Positions 8,083 through 16,172 are shown, counted from the first letter of the stretch. The stretch: 18,650 nt of DNA from CAZOBJ01 sp964577825 (GCA_964577825.1 CAZOBJ010000062.1:1-18650); one strand, 5' to 3'. Notes: a model not told the origin generated them from the letters alone. Program-made: numbers and translations.

Positions 8083-9551
8083 ATGACCGAGGTGAAGAGC
8101 CCCCTGGCCATCCACGGCGGACCCACGGCGCTGACCGCCGAGCCCGGCGACATCTTCAAGTGGCCGATCGTGACCGAGGAAGACGAGCAGGCNNNNNNNN
8201 NNNNNNNNNNNNNNNNNNNNNNNNNNNNNNNNNNNNNNNNNNNNNNNNNNNNNNNNNNNNNNNNNNNNNNNNNNNNNNNNNNNNNNNNNNNNCCGAGCCC
8301 GGCGACATCTTCAAGTGGCCGATCGTGACCGAGGAAGACGAGCAGGCGGTGATCGAGGTGCTGCGCGCGGGCAAGATGAGCTCGAGCGACATCACCAAGC
8401 AGTTTGAAAAGGCCTTCGGCGAATGGATGGGCCGCACCTACGCACTCGGATATCCGAACGGCACCACGGCCCTGCGCGCCGCGATGTGGGCCCTGGGCGT
8501 GGGCGCGGGCGACGAGATCATCTGCCCGAGCCTGACCTACTGGGCCAGCTGCACGCAGGCGCTGACCCTGGGCGCGACTGTCAACTTCGCCGACTGTTTG
8601 CCCGACACCTTGTGCATCGATCCCGCCGATATCGAGCACCGCATCGGACCTCGAACCAAGCTCATCGTGCCCGTGCACTACATGGGCCATCCGTGCGAGA
8701 TGGACGAGATCATGGCCATCGCCCGCAAGCACAACGTCAAGGTGCTCGAGGACGTGAGCCATGCCCAGGGCGGGCTGTACAAGGGCCGCAAGCTGGGCAC
8801 GTTCGGCGACGCGGCGGCCATGAGCCTGATGAGCGGCAAGAGCTTCGCCGTGGGCGAGGCCGGGGTGCTTGTCACCGACGACAAGAGCGTGTACGAGCAC
8901 TGCATCGCGTACGGGTTCTACGAGCGCACCGGCGCGCCGTCCAACTACAACCCGACCGAGAAGTGCATCACGGACCCGGAGCTTCTCAAGTTCCAGGGCG
9001 TGCCCCTGGGCGGGTACAAGCACCGCATGAACCAGACGTGCTCGGCCATGGCGCTTGTGCAGCTCAAGTACTACGACGAACGCATCGCCGAGATCCAGCG
9101 GGCCATGAACCGGTTCTGGGACCTGCTCGACGGCGCGCCGGGGCTCAAGGCTCACCGGCCCGCCAAGGACTCCGGGTCCACCATGGGCGGCTGGTACGCG
9201 GCGCACGGCCTGTACCGGCCCGAGGAGCTGGACGGCCTGCCCTGCAAGACCTACTGCGACGCGGTGAACGCCGAGCTCGACGGCCATTACCGCACGAGCC
9301 CGGGATGCAACCGCCCCCTGCACACGCACCCGGTGTTCCACGAGGCGGACATCTTCCGCCAGGGCAAGCCGACCGTGCTCGCCTTCGGCCAGCGCGACGT
9401 GCGCCAGGGCCCGGGATCTCTGCCGGTGACCGAGCGCACTCCGGAGACGACCTACGGGATCCCGTGGTTCAAACACGACCGCCCCGAGGCCATCGAGCAA
9501 TTCGCGGCCGCGTTCCGCAAGGTGGCCGAACACGCCGACGCGCTGCGCTAG
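8083..9551 (+). CDS. DegT/DnrJ/EryC1/StrS family PLP aminotransferase, split by an artificial assembly gap
   Basis: A PLP-dependent aminotransferase of the DegT family, whose members usually transfer an amino group from glutamate or glutamine to a keto sugar for cell-surface or secondary-metabolite sugars. In this record the first 36 residues are in one frame, then come 100 N, then the rest in another frame. The 55 bases before the N run are repeated exactly after it. Removing one copy and the N (155 bases) joins both parts into one frame of 437 residues, normal for the family. Family features in the merged protein: substrate and cofactor region GYPNGTTALRAA (71-82), cofactor aspartate in EDVSHAQGG (D172), and the Schiff-base lysine in SLMSGKSFAVGEAG (K201). 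The glutamate dehydrogenase gene follows after 21 bp and could supply the amino donor. The substrate sugar is unknown, as no sugar-nucleotide dehydratase or epimerase gene is in the window. Confidence 0.88.
8138..8192 (+). repeat. Left copy of a 55-bp exact repeat flanking the N gap
   Basis: This copy ends exactly where the N run begins and is identical over 55 bases to 8293-8347. It is best read as the same genomic bases present at the ends of two contigs, not as a biological repeat. Confidence 0.95.
8193..8292. other. Assembly gap: 100 N placeholder, probably of no real length
   Basis: Exactly 100 unknown bases, the usual placeholder for a gap of unknown size. Because the flanks overlap by 55 identical bases and merging restores the reading frame, the true sequence is probably continuous here, with nothing missing. 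Confidence 0.93.
8293..8347 (+). repeat. Right copy of the 55-bp exact repeat flanking the N gap
   Basis: It begins at the first base after the N run and matches 8138-8192 base for base. The sequence then continues into the body of the aminotransferase. Confidence 0.95.
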
Positions 9552-9572
9552 GGCCCACTGCGGAGAGTCCCC

Positions 9573-10856
9573 ATGCCTGAGCCCAAGGCACCCGGCTGCC
9601 TGTTCCTCGAGAGTGTCAACGAGCTTCTGCGTGAGACCGGCCAGGAGCTCGAGCTCTCGACCCGCTATCCGGGCAAGCACATCATCGAGCGGCTCATCAT
9701 CCCGGACCGGGTCATCAGCTTCCGCATCTCGTTGCAGCGCGACGACGGCGACATCGACGTGCTGATGGCCTATCGGGTGCAGAGCAACAACTTCCGCGGG
9801 CCCTACAAGGGCGGCATCCGCTGGCACCAGGACGTGGACCTGGACGAGGTCCGCGCCCTGGCCGGACAGATGACCCTCAAGTGCGCGGTGGTCGGCCTAC
9901 CCCTGGGCGGGGCCAAGGGCGGGGTGGTCCTGCCGCCCGGCGCGGACTACAGCCCGGCCGAGAAGGAGCGGCTCAGCCGCAAGTACGTGGACGGCCTGAT
10001 CCACGACCTGGGGCCGAAGAAGGACATCCCCGCCCCGGACGTCAACACGAACGCCCAGATCATGGCCTGGATGGCCGACCAATACACCAAGTACCGCGGC
10101 GAGAGCATCACCGCCGCGTTCACCGGCAAGCCCATTGAACTCGGCGGCAGCCAGGGGCGCACCGAGGCCACCGGGTATGGCGCCATGATGGTGCTCGCGC
10201 GCCACGCAGCCGCGCACAAGCTCGACCTTCAGGGCAAGACGCTGGCCGTGCAGGGATTCGGCAACGTGGGCAGCCACGCCGCGGTCAAGGCCCACACGGA
10301 CCTCGGCCTGCGCGTCACGCACGTGGCCAACGAGTACGGGTGCATCACGCGGGCCGACGGCCTGGACATTCCCAAGCTGAAGGCCTGGGTGGACGAACAC
10401 GGCCAGAAGAAGCTCATGGACTTCCCCCAGGCCGAGCCCGCACGCGAAGACGTGATCGCCGCGCCGGTGGACATCCTGTTCCTGGCCGCGTTGGAGAACG
10501 CGGTCCACGCCGAGAACGCACAGTCCGTGCGCGCATCGCTCATCCTGGAGGGCGCCAACGGTCCGCTGACCGTCGAGGCGGACCACATCCTCGGCCGCCG
10601 CGAGATCACCGTAGTGCCCGACATCCTGGCCAACGCGGGGGGCGTGGTCGTGAGCTACTTCGAGATGGTGCAGAACGAAAACCAGGATCGCTGGACCCAG
10701 GCGAGCGTGTTCGACCGGCTGCAAGACGTCATGGACCAGGCCTACGACGCCACGCACCAGGTCGCCCTGGACCGCAAGGTGAGCCTGCGCAAGGCGGCCT
10801 ATCTGCGAGCGGTCGACGACATCGCATTCGCCTGCCACGCCCGCGGCATCCAGTAG
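9573..10856 (+). CDS. gdhA: Glutamate dehydrogenase (Glu/Leu/Phe/Val dehydrogenase family)
   Basis: A 427-residue enzyme of the usual hexameric type that interconverts glutamate with 2-oxoglutarate and ammonia using NAD(P). Substrate residues sit in GPYKGGIRW (K79), TLKCAVVGLP (K103) and VVVSYFEMVQN (S361). The catalytic lysine is in GGAKGG (K115) and the catalytic aspartate in PAPDVNT (D156). The Rossmann motif is QGFGNVGS (227-234). At the end of the second Rossmann strand the sequence reads HVANEYG, with N253 where an aspartate is common in the family, so I leave the cofactor preference open. The ATG at 9573 has CGGAGAG at 9561-9567. It lies 21 bp after the aminotransferase stop and probably shares its transcript, which would link amino-donor supply to aminotransfer (inference). 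The family also includes Leu, Phe and Val dehydrogenases, but the length and motifs fit glutamate best. Confidence 0.93.
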   Translation: MPEPKAPGCLFLESVNELLRETGQELELSTRYPGKHIIERLIIPDRVISFRISLQRDDGDIDVLMAYRVQSNNFRGPYKGGIRWHQDVDLDEVRALAGQMTLKCAVVGLPLGGAKGGVVLPPGADYSPAEKERLSRKYVDGLIHDLGPKKDIPAPDVNTNAQIMAWMADQYTKYRGESITAAFTGKPIELGGSQGRTEATGYGAMMVLARHAAAHKLDLQGKTLAVQGFGNVGSHAAVKAHTDLGLRVTHVANEYGCITRADGLDIPKLKAWVDEHGQKKLMDFPQAEPAREDVIAAPVDILFLAALENAVHAENAQSVRASLILEGANGPLTVEADHILGRREITVVPDILANAGGVVVSYFEMVQNENQDRWTQASVFDRLQDVMDQAYDATHQVALDRKVSLRKAAYLRAVDDIAFACHARGIQ

Positions 10857-10887
10857 CGCTGTCCGGGGCTTTGCTTTCGGCGCGCAT
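10857..10887. other. Convergent gap between glutamate dehydrogenase and DUF89 genes
   Basis: Only 31 bp separate the two stop codons. I see no stem with a T tract on either strand, so transcripts may overlap or end by another mechanism. Confidence 0.5.
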
Positions 10888-11754
10888 TCAGGCAATGCGC
10901 TCGTGCTTGAACACGATGTCGCCCAGCGTCACCCCCAGGGCGGCGGCCACCAGCTTGCACTTCGCCTTCAGCAGGAAGTAGGCATTGGGCAGGCGGCCGT
11001 GGCAGGTCTCGAAGTTGCCCTGGCCCTTGCTCACCACCACGTCGGCGGCGTCGAGCGCCTCGCGGAACTCGGCCGAGCAGTGCTCCCAGTGCACGCCCAC
11101 GTCGTCCGAGCCCGTCTCCACCACGCGCACAAGGTCCGTCAGTCCCGCGACGCGCGCGTCCTCCATGATCGCGTCGTTGATGATGGGCCCGCTCTTCACG
11201 GTGAAGACGACCTCCACGCCCTGCTCCTGGATCCGCTCCACGAGCACCCGGTCGAACACGATCTCGCCCGCGTTGTCGCCCAGGTACACGAGCTTGCGCC
11301 CGGGCCGCAGCTCCTCGCGGAAATCCCCGATGTCGTCGATGGCAAAGGGACGCTGCAGGAGCGCGCGCACCTCCTCGGCGATGCTGCCCGGCGCGGCATG
11401 CCCGATCCCGAAATCGATCAGGTTTCCGGCCGCGGCCAGGTGCACGGCCGCGGCCAACGGATCGCGCGCGGCTGCGTCCATCCGTTCGAGCTCGGGCAAG
11501 AGTTGCAGGGCCTCCTGGTTGCTCTCCCGCTTCGCGGCCGCGTACGGGTCGCGCACACCGGTCACCTCGGCCACGATGTCGTAGGCGGGCTTGGAGATGG
11601 CGGCCGGGTCGCTGCCGCGATGGCCCCCGGCGGCCACGTGCGCGGCGAGTCGGCGCAGGACTTCCTCGTGGACCTTCGGGTCGTCGGTCACCACCCGCGC
11701 GGTGTTGAGCGCCTGCTGAAACATGCAGGGAATGCAGTCCGCAGCCGGTTGCAC
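10888..11754 (-). CDS. DUF89 / ARMT1-like damage-control phosphatase family protein
   Basis: A 288-residue member of the prokaryotic DUF89 group. Characterised relatives are metal-dependent phosphatases that remove damaged or excess phosphometabolites; the substrate here is unknown. The N-terminus holds a CIPC motif (C7, C10), typical of the short archaeal/bacterial branch and perhaps metal binding. Further family motifs are AGNLIDFG (110-117), YLGDNAGEIVFDR (157-169, with D160 and N161 as likely metal and phosphate contacts), KSGPIINDAIMEDA (187-200) and SKGQGNFE (242-249). The GTG start at 11754 is chosen because AAAGGAG lies 6 bp upstream; the next Met (residue 11) falls after the CIPC motif. 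The gene follows dnaE by 46 bp on the same strand and is probably the last gene of the hisF-dnaE transcript. A housekeeping metabolite-repair role is inferred. Confidence 0.88.
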   Translation of the reverse strand: MQPAADCIPCMFQQALNTARVVTDDPKVHEEVLRRLAAHVAAGGHRGSDPAAISKPAYDIVAEVTGVRDPYAAAKRESNQEALQLLPELERMDAAARDPLAAAVHLAAAGNLIDFGIGHAAPGSIAEEVRALLQRPFAIDDIGDFREELRPGRKLVYLGDNAGEIVFDRVLVERIQEQGVEVVFTVKSGPIINDAIMEDARVAGLTDLVRVVETGSDDVGVHWEHCSAEFREALDAADVVVSKGQGNFETCHGRLPNAYFLLKAKCKLVAAALGVTLGDIVFKHERIA

Positions 11755-11760
11755 AAGATG

Positions 11761-11767
11761 CTCCTTT
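11761..11767 (-). promoter_or_regulatory. Ribosome binding site for the GTG-started DUF89 gene
   Basis: On the minus strand this reads AAAGGAG, 6 bp before the GTG at 11754. It decides the start in favour of GTG over the internal ATG ten codons later. Confidence 0.75.
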
Positions 11768-11800
11768 CCACGGGGTCGAGAATGCGGGCCGCGCTCCGGC

Positions 11801-14800
11801 TCAGCCCTGTCCGTTCGCGCGGAAGGCGAAGTGGCCCGCGCCGAGCAACGCGTCCACGTCCTCGCGAAGCCGGGTGCTGGGCCGGATAGACCACGCGCGG
11901 CCGGACCGGGCGTATACCTTCCGGCCCTCCAGGTTGGTGAGCACCAGGTACAGGGGCCGGTCGCCCTTGTGGGCCTGCAAGAGCTCCCCCAGCCGTTCGA
12001 GCTGATCGGCGTCGAGCGAACTGCAGTCGAGCCGCAGCTCCGCGGACGCGGACAGGCGTTCCACGGCCTGCTCCATGGGGACGACCTCTTTCACGTCGAG
12101 CTCCGGTTGCTCGCGGCGCCGGTCCACCCGGCCGCGCACAAAGACCATGCGTTCCTCGCCCAGGAGATCCCGGCACCCGTCCAGGGTGTCGGGCCAGACG
12201 ACCGCCTGCACCGTGCCCTGCAGGTCTTCGAGCACGATGCGCGCATACCGGTCGCCGCGCTTGGTGTTCAGAAGCCGCAGGCCCGCAACGACCCCGCCCA
12301 GGACGACCGACGCGCCGTCGTCGAGCTCGTCCAGGTCCGCAGTCGTGGCTGTTGCGTAGGTCGTCAGGGCGTCCGCGTGCCGCGCAAGCGGATGGCTGGA
12401 GATGTAAAAGCCCACCGCCTCCTTCTCGAAAGAGAGCAGCGTCGGCTCCGGCCAGGGCGCCACCTCCGTGGGCGGATGGGCGACCTGGTTCTCGCCTGCA
12501 CTGCCGCCCGAGCCGAACAGGCTCTTCTGGTTGCGGGCCCGCGCCCGGGCCGCGCGGCTGCCCGCGGCCATGGCGCTCTCCAGCGAGGCCATGTGCTGGG
12601 CCCGGTGGCCGCCCAGGCTGTCCAGGGCCCCGGCCTTGATGAGGCTCTCCAGCGCCCCGCGGTTGAGGCTGTGCAGGTCCACGCGCTCGCAGAGGTCGTA
12701 CAGGTCCCGGAAGGGGCCGTGTTCCTCGCGCTCGGCCACCAGGCCCTCCACGGCCTTGGCACCCACGCCTTTCACGCCCGCCAAGCCGAAGCGCAGGTCG
12801 TTGTCCACCACCGTGAACTCGCCCCGGCTTTCGTTCACGTCCGGGGGCTTCACCTCGATGCCCATGCGGCGGCATTCCTCGATGTAGTCCACGAGCTTCT
12901 TGGTGTCGTCCATTTCGCTGGTGAGCAACGCGGCCATGAACTCGCGCGGATGGCGAGCCTTCAGGTACGCGGTCTGGTACGCGATGAGGGCATAACAGGC
13001 CGAGTGCGATTTGTTGAACCCGTACCCGGCGAAGAACTCGATCTGCTCGAAAATTTTCTCCGCGACGCGTGCGCCGGTCTTCTTCGCGGCGCCCTCCACG
13101 AACGACTCGCGGTACCGGGCCATGATCTCGGGCACCTTCTTGCCCATGGCCCGGCGCATCAGGTCGCCGTCGGACAAGCTGAACCCGGCCACCTGCTGGG
13201 CGATGGCCTGGACCTGCTCCTGGTACAGGATCAGACCGAAGGTCTCGGACAGGATCGGTTCGAGCAAGGGATGCAGATACTCCGGGGTCTGCCGCCCGTG
13301 CTTGCAGTTCACATACTGGTCCACGAGCCCGGCGCCCAGGGGCCCGGGCCGGTACATGGCCACCGCGGCGATGATGTCCTCGAATCGGTCCGGCCGCAGC
13401 TTGGCCAACAGGTCCCGGAATCCGGAGCTCTCGAGCTGGAACACGCCCTTGGTCTCGCCCCGGCTCAGGAGTTCGTACACCGCCGGGGCGTCGAGGGGGA
13501 CAGCCCCGATTTCGATCCGTTGACCGTGGAGCCGCTCGACGTTCTCCACCGCCTGATGGATCACGGTCAGGGTCTCCAGGCCCAGGACGTCCACCTTGCA
13601 CAGGCCCAGCATCTCGAGCACCTTCATCTCGTACTGGGTGGTGATCTCGCCCCCGCGGCGGGCCAGCGGACAGTACTCGGTGATCGGCGCGTCCGCCACC
13701 AGCACCCCTGCGGCGTGCTTGCCGGTCTGGCGCACCACCTGGTCCAGCCTGCGCGCGATGTCCAAGAGCTCGTGTATGCGCTCGTCCCGGTCGTACAGGT
13801 CCCGTAGCTCCGGGCTCTGGTCCATAGCCAGGTCGATCGTTGTGGCCCCGTCGCGGGGTTTGAGGTCGTCGGGCACGAGCTTGGCCACGGTGTCCACTTC
13901 CGCGAGCGGGATGTCCAGGACCCGGCCCACATCGCGGATGGCGCTCTTCGCCGAAAGGCAGCCGAAGGTCACGATCTGCGCGCAGTGGTCCCGTCCGAAG
14001 CGCTCCATGATGTACTCGAGCACCTCGCTGCGCCGGTCCTTGCAGAAGTCGAGGTCGATGTCCGGCATCTCCCGGCGACCCTTGTTCAGGAACCGCTCGA
14101 ACAAGAGATCGTACTCCAGGGGATCCAGGTCCGTGATGTGCAAGGCGTAGGACACGATCGACCCGGCCGCGGACCCTCGGCCCGGGCCGACGGGGATGCC
14201 GCGCTCGCGCGCGAACTTCACGATATCCCACACCATCAGGAAGTACCCGGGAAAGCCCATGTCCTTGATGACCTCGAGCTCGTGCCGGTATCGATCCTCA
14301 ATCTGCGGGGTGATCTCGCCGTACCGTTCGCGCAACCCGTCCTGGACCAGCCGCTCCAGGTACCCGGTCATGGTCAGGCCTTCGGGCGGCTCGATGCGGG
14401 GCAGGTGGAACTCGCCGAACTCGAGCTCCACATTGCAGCGGCGCGCGATCTCCACCGTGCGATCGCAGGCCTCGGGGAAGTCCTGGAACGCGACGCGCAT
14501 CTCCTGCGCGCTCTTCAGGTAGAACTGGTCCGTGGCGATGCGTGCGCGGTCGGTGTCCGCCAGACGTTTGCCCGTGTTGATGCACAGCAGCACGTCCTGG
14601 GCCTTGGCGTCCTCGGGACGCAGGTAATGCACGTCCGAGGTTGCGACAAGCGGAATGCCCGTGCGCTCCGAGAGCTCGCGATACCCGGGCAGGACCGCGC
14701 GCTGGTCCTCCAGGCCGTTGTCCTGGATCTCCAGGAAGAAGTTGTCCTCGCCGAAGATGTCTCGGTACTCGCGCGCGGCCTCTTCGGCCTCGTCCATGCG

Positions 14801-15259
14801 CTCGGCCAGCAGCTTGCGGCTGATTTCGCTGCTCAGGCACCCGGACAGGGCGATGAGCCCCTGCCGGTACTCGCGCAGCAGGGCCTTGTCCACGCGCGGC
14901 CGGTAGTAGAACCCTTCCAGAAACCCGATGCTGCTGAGCTGGATCAGGTTCCAATACCCGGTATTGTCGGCGGCCAGCAAGGTCAGGTGGTACGAGGCGT
15001 CCTTGATCCCGTGCGCCTCGCGCTCGGTGTGCGCGCCCGGGGCCACATAGGCCTCCATGCCCAGGATCGGCTTGATGCCCTCCTTCTGCGCCTTGGTGTA
15101 GAACTCCACGAGCCCGTACATCGCCCCGTGGTCGGTGAGCGCCAGGGACCGGAACTCGAGCTCGCGCGCGCGCTTGACCAGCGGGTCGATCTGGCTGACC
15201 CCGTCCAGGACGGAATAGTGGCTGTGCAAGTGCAGGTGCACGAACTCCGCCGCTGCCAC
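11801..15259 (-). CDS. dnaE: DNA polymerase III alpha subunit with intact PHP domain
   Basis: The 1152-residue catalytic subunit of the replicative polymerase, close to the 1160 of E. coli. The PHP domain (about 5-280) begins with FVHLHLHSHYSVLDG and keeps every metal ligand known from mycobacterial DnaE1: H10, H12, D19, H44, E69, H91, C141, D209 and H211. The palm has GPGRGSAAGSIVSYALH and the catalytic aspartates D400 and D402 in MPDIDLDF, with the third, D557, in KVDVLGLETLTVI. Finger, helix-hairpin-helix and beta-binding regions follow, then an OB fold at about 980-1060 (VVLGGVVAGLRLLNTKRGD) and a short C-terminal domain. The open frame continues upstream into hisF, but the family N-terminus and GGGGAGG 5 bp before the GTG at 15259 fix the start. 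It lies 71 bp after hisF and 46 bp before the DUF89 gene. A large plus-strand frame opposite it is a shadow. Confidence 0.97.
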   Translation of the reverse strand: MAAAEFVHLHLHSHYSVLDGVSQIDPLVKRARELEFRSLALTDHGAMYGLVEFYTKAQKEGIKPILGMEAYVAPGAHTEREAHGIKDASYHLTLLAADNTGYWNLIQLSSIGFLEGFYYRPRVDKALLREYRQGLIALSGCLSSEISRKLLAERMDEAEEAAREYRDIFGEDNFFLEIQDNGLEDQRAVLPGYRELSERTGIPLVATSDVHYLRPEDAKAQDVLLCINTGKRLADTDRARIATDQFYLKSAQEMRVAFQDFPEACDRTVEIARRCNVELEFGEFHLPRIEPPEGLTMTGYLERLVQDGLRERYGEITPQIEDRYRHELEVIKDMGFPGYFLMVWDIVKFARERGIPVGPGRGSAAGSIVSYALHITDLDPLEYDLLFERFLNKGRREMPDIDLDFCKDRRSEVLEYIMERFGRDHCAQIVTFGCLSAKSAIRDVGRVLDIPLAEVDTVAKLVPDDLKPRDGATTIDLAMDQSPELRDLYDRDERIHELLDIARRLDQVVRQTGKHAAGVLVADAPITEYCPLARRGGEITTQYEMKVLEMLGLCKVDVLGLETLTVIHQAVENVERLHGQRIEIGAVPLDAPAVYELLSRGETKGVFQLESSGFRDLLAKLRPDRFEDIIAAVAMYRPGPLGAGLVDQYVNCKHGRQTPEYLHPLLEPILSETFGLILYQEQVQAIAQQVAGFSLSDGDLMRRAMGKKVPEIMARYRESFVEGAAKKTGARVAEKIFEQIEFFAGYGFNKSHSACYALIAYQTAYLKARHPREFMAALLTSEMDDTKKLVDYIEECRRMGIEVKPPDVNESRGEFTVVDNDLRFGLAGVKGVGAKAVEGLVAEREEHGPFRDLYDLCERVDLHSLNRGALESLIKAGALDSLGGHRAQHMASLESAMAAGSRAARARARNQKSLFGSGGSAGENQVAHPPTEVAPWPEPTLLSFEKEAVGFYISSHPLARHADALTTYATATTADLDELDDGASVVLGGVVAGLRLLNTKRGDRYARIVLEDLQGTVQAVVWPDTLDGCRDLLGEERMVFVRGRVDRRREQPELDVKEVVPMEQAVERLSASAELRLDCSSLDADQLERLGELLQAHKGDRPLYLVLTNLEGRKVYARSGRAWSIRPSTRLREDVDALLGAGHFAFRANGQG

Positions 15260-15264
15260 GCTAG

Positions 15265-15271
15265 CCTCCCC
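15265..15271 (-). promoter_or_regulatory. Ribosome binding site for GTG-started dnaE
   Basis: On the minus strand GGGGAGG sits 5 bp before the GTG at 15259. It rules out the much longer open frame that reaches back to 15742 through hisF. Confidence 0.8.
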
Positions 15272-15305
15272 TTTGTGCGTCCGTTCCAACAGATGGCGCA
15301 GACAC

Positions 15306-15325
15306 GCGCGCCGGCGCCTGCGCGC
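15306..15325 (-). other. GC hairpin between hisF and dnaE
   Basis: GCGCGC at 15306-15311 can pair with GCGCGC at 15320-15325 around 8 bases, starting 6 bp after the hisF stop. There is no T tract. It could stabilise or attenuate the hisF-dnaE transcript, but such short GC stems arise easily in DNA this GC-rich. Confidence 0.25.
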
Positions 15326-15330
15326 AAGGC

Positions 15331-16110
15331 TCACCACCGCATGCGCATCTTCACGCCCGCCCCCGCGACTTGCTCCTTGATGTCGCCGCAGGTGTAACCC
15401 ATGCAATGGACCATGCTCGCCACGAGCGCCGCGTCCGCGCGCCCGGCGTCCAGGACCTCGGCCACGTGCTCGGGACGGCCGGCACCGCCCGAGGCGATGA
15501 CCGGAATGCCCACCGCATCCGAGACCATGCGGGTCGCGCGGATCTCGTACCCGTCCCGGGTGCCGTCCGCGTCGATCGAGTTGAGGCAGATCTCTCCCGC
15601 GCCCAGGTCCTCGACCCGGCGAGCCCAGGCCAGCATGTCCATGCCGGTGGGCGTGCGCCCACCGCGGACCACGATCTCGTACCCGCTGGGGAACCGGTCC
15701 GCGTCCTCGCGCCGCAGGGCGTCCATCCCCACCACCAGGCACTGGCTGCCGAACGCCTGCGCCCCCTGGGCGATGATCTGCGGGTCCCGCACGGCCAGGG
15801 AGTTGACGCTCACCTTCTCTGCGCCGGCCAGCAGGGCGCTTCGCATGTCCATCAGGCCGCCCAGCCCGCCGCCCACGCTGAACGGGATGAAGATCGTGCG
15901 CGCGACCTCGGCGACCATGTCGATGTCCATGCCCCGGTCCTCGGCGGACGCGGTGATGTCGTAGAACACCAGCTCGTCGGCGCCTTGCCGATAGTACCGG
16001 TCGGCCAGCTCAACGGGGTCGCCCACGTCTACGTTCTCGCGGAACTGGATCCCCTTGGTCACCATACGGTTACGAACGTCCAGACAGACGATGAGGCGCT
16101 TCGAGAGCAT
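15331..16110 (-). CDS. hisF: Imidazole glycerol phosphate synthase cyclase subunit HisF
   Basis: A 259-residue beta/alpha barrel that, with the glutaminase HisH, turns PRFAR and ammonia into imidazole glycerol phosphate and AICAR in histidine synthesis. Both catalytic aspartates are in the canonical positions, D11 (CLDV) and D130 (VVGMD). The phosphate-binding turns FSVGGG (78-82) and ASGGAG are present, as are DITAS (51-55) and LNSIDADGT. FYDITAS, IPFSVGGG and ICLNSIDADGT match the HisF form I associate with Desulfovibrio-like bacteria. Loop 1 reads VRNRMVTKG where most HisF have a DGR-type turn; K19 is kept. ATG at 16110 has AGGGA 7 bp upstream and a near-consensus promoter. No hisH or other his biosynthesis gene is in the window, so partners must lie elsewhere. 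It is first in a probable transcript with dnaE and the DUF89 gene, an unusual set for a histidine gene. Confidence 0.95.
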   Translation of the reverse strand: MLSKRLIVCLDVRNRMVTKGIQFRENVDVGDPVELADRYYRQGADELVFYDITASAEDRGMDIDMVAEVARTIFIPFSVGGGLGGLMDMRSALLAGAEKVSVNSLAVRDPQIIAQGAQAFGSQCLVVGMDALRREDADRFPSGYEIVVRGGRTPTGMDMLAWARRVEDLGAGEICLNSIDADGTRDGYEIRATRMVSDAVGIPVIASGGAGRPEHVAEVLDAGRADAALVASMVHCMGYTCGDIKEQVAGAGVKMRMRW

Positions 16111-16144
16111 ACGCGCATCCCTGGGCAGGCGTGCGGACGCGCGC

Positions 16145-16172
16145 AGTATACCGCCGCCTCGGGCGAAGTCAA
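16145..16172 (-). promoter_or_regulatory. Sigma-70-like promoter for hisF-dnaE-DUF89
   Basis: On the minus strand TTGACT (16167-16172) and TATACT (16145-16150) stand 16 bp apart, each with one mismatch to consensus. Transcription would start near 16138, leaving about 28 nt before the hisF ATG. It stands out in such GC-rich DNA. Confidence 0.7.

Noticed and set aside
7947..8292. Start of the aminotransferase at 7947 in the frame used after the gap
   Set aside because: The translated part before the gap in that frame is not protein-like; the real N-terminus is in another frame from 8083 and joins once the duplicated 55 bases are merged.
8138..8347. A genuine tandem duplication or an insertion inside the aminotransferase
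   Set aside because: The copies abut exactly 100 N on both sides with no extra unique sequence, and one copy alone gives an intact gene.
11723..13807. A 694-codon plus-strand open frame opposite dnaE
   Set aside because: It lies antisense to conserved DnaE coding sequence and has no recognisable motif; it is a composition shadow.
15260..15742. Upstream in-frame extension of dnaE to 15742
   Set aside because: It overlaps hisF in another frame, is Gly/Arg-rich, and lacks homology to DnaE; the GTG at 15259 has a strong Shine-Dalgarno and the proper PHP N-terminus.
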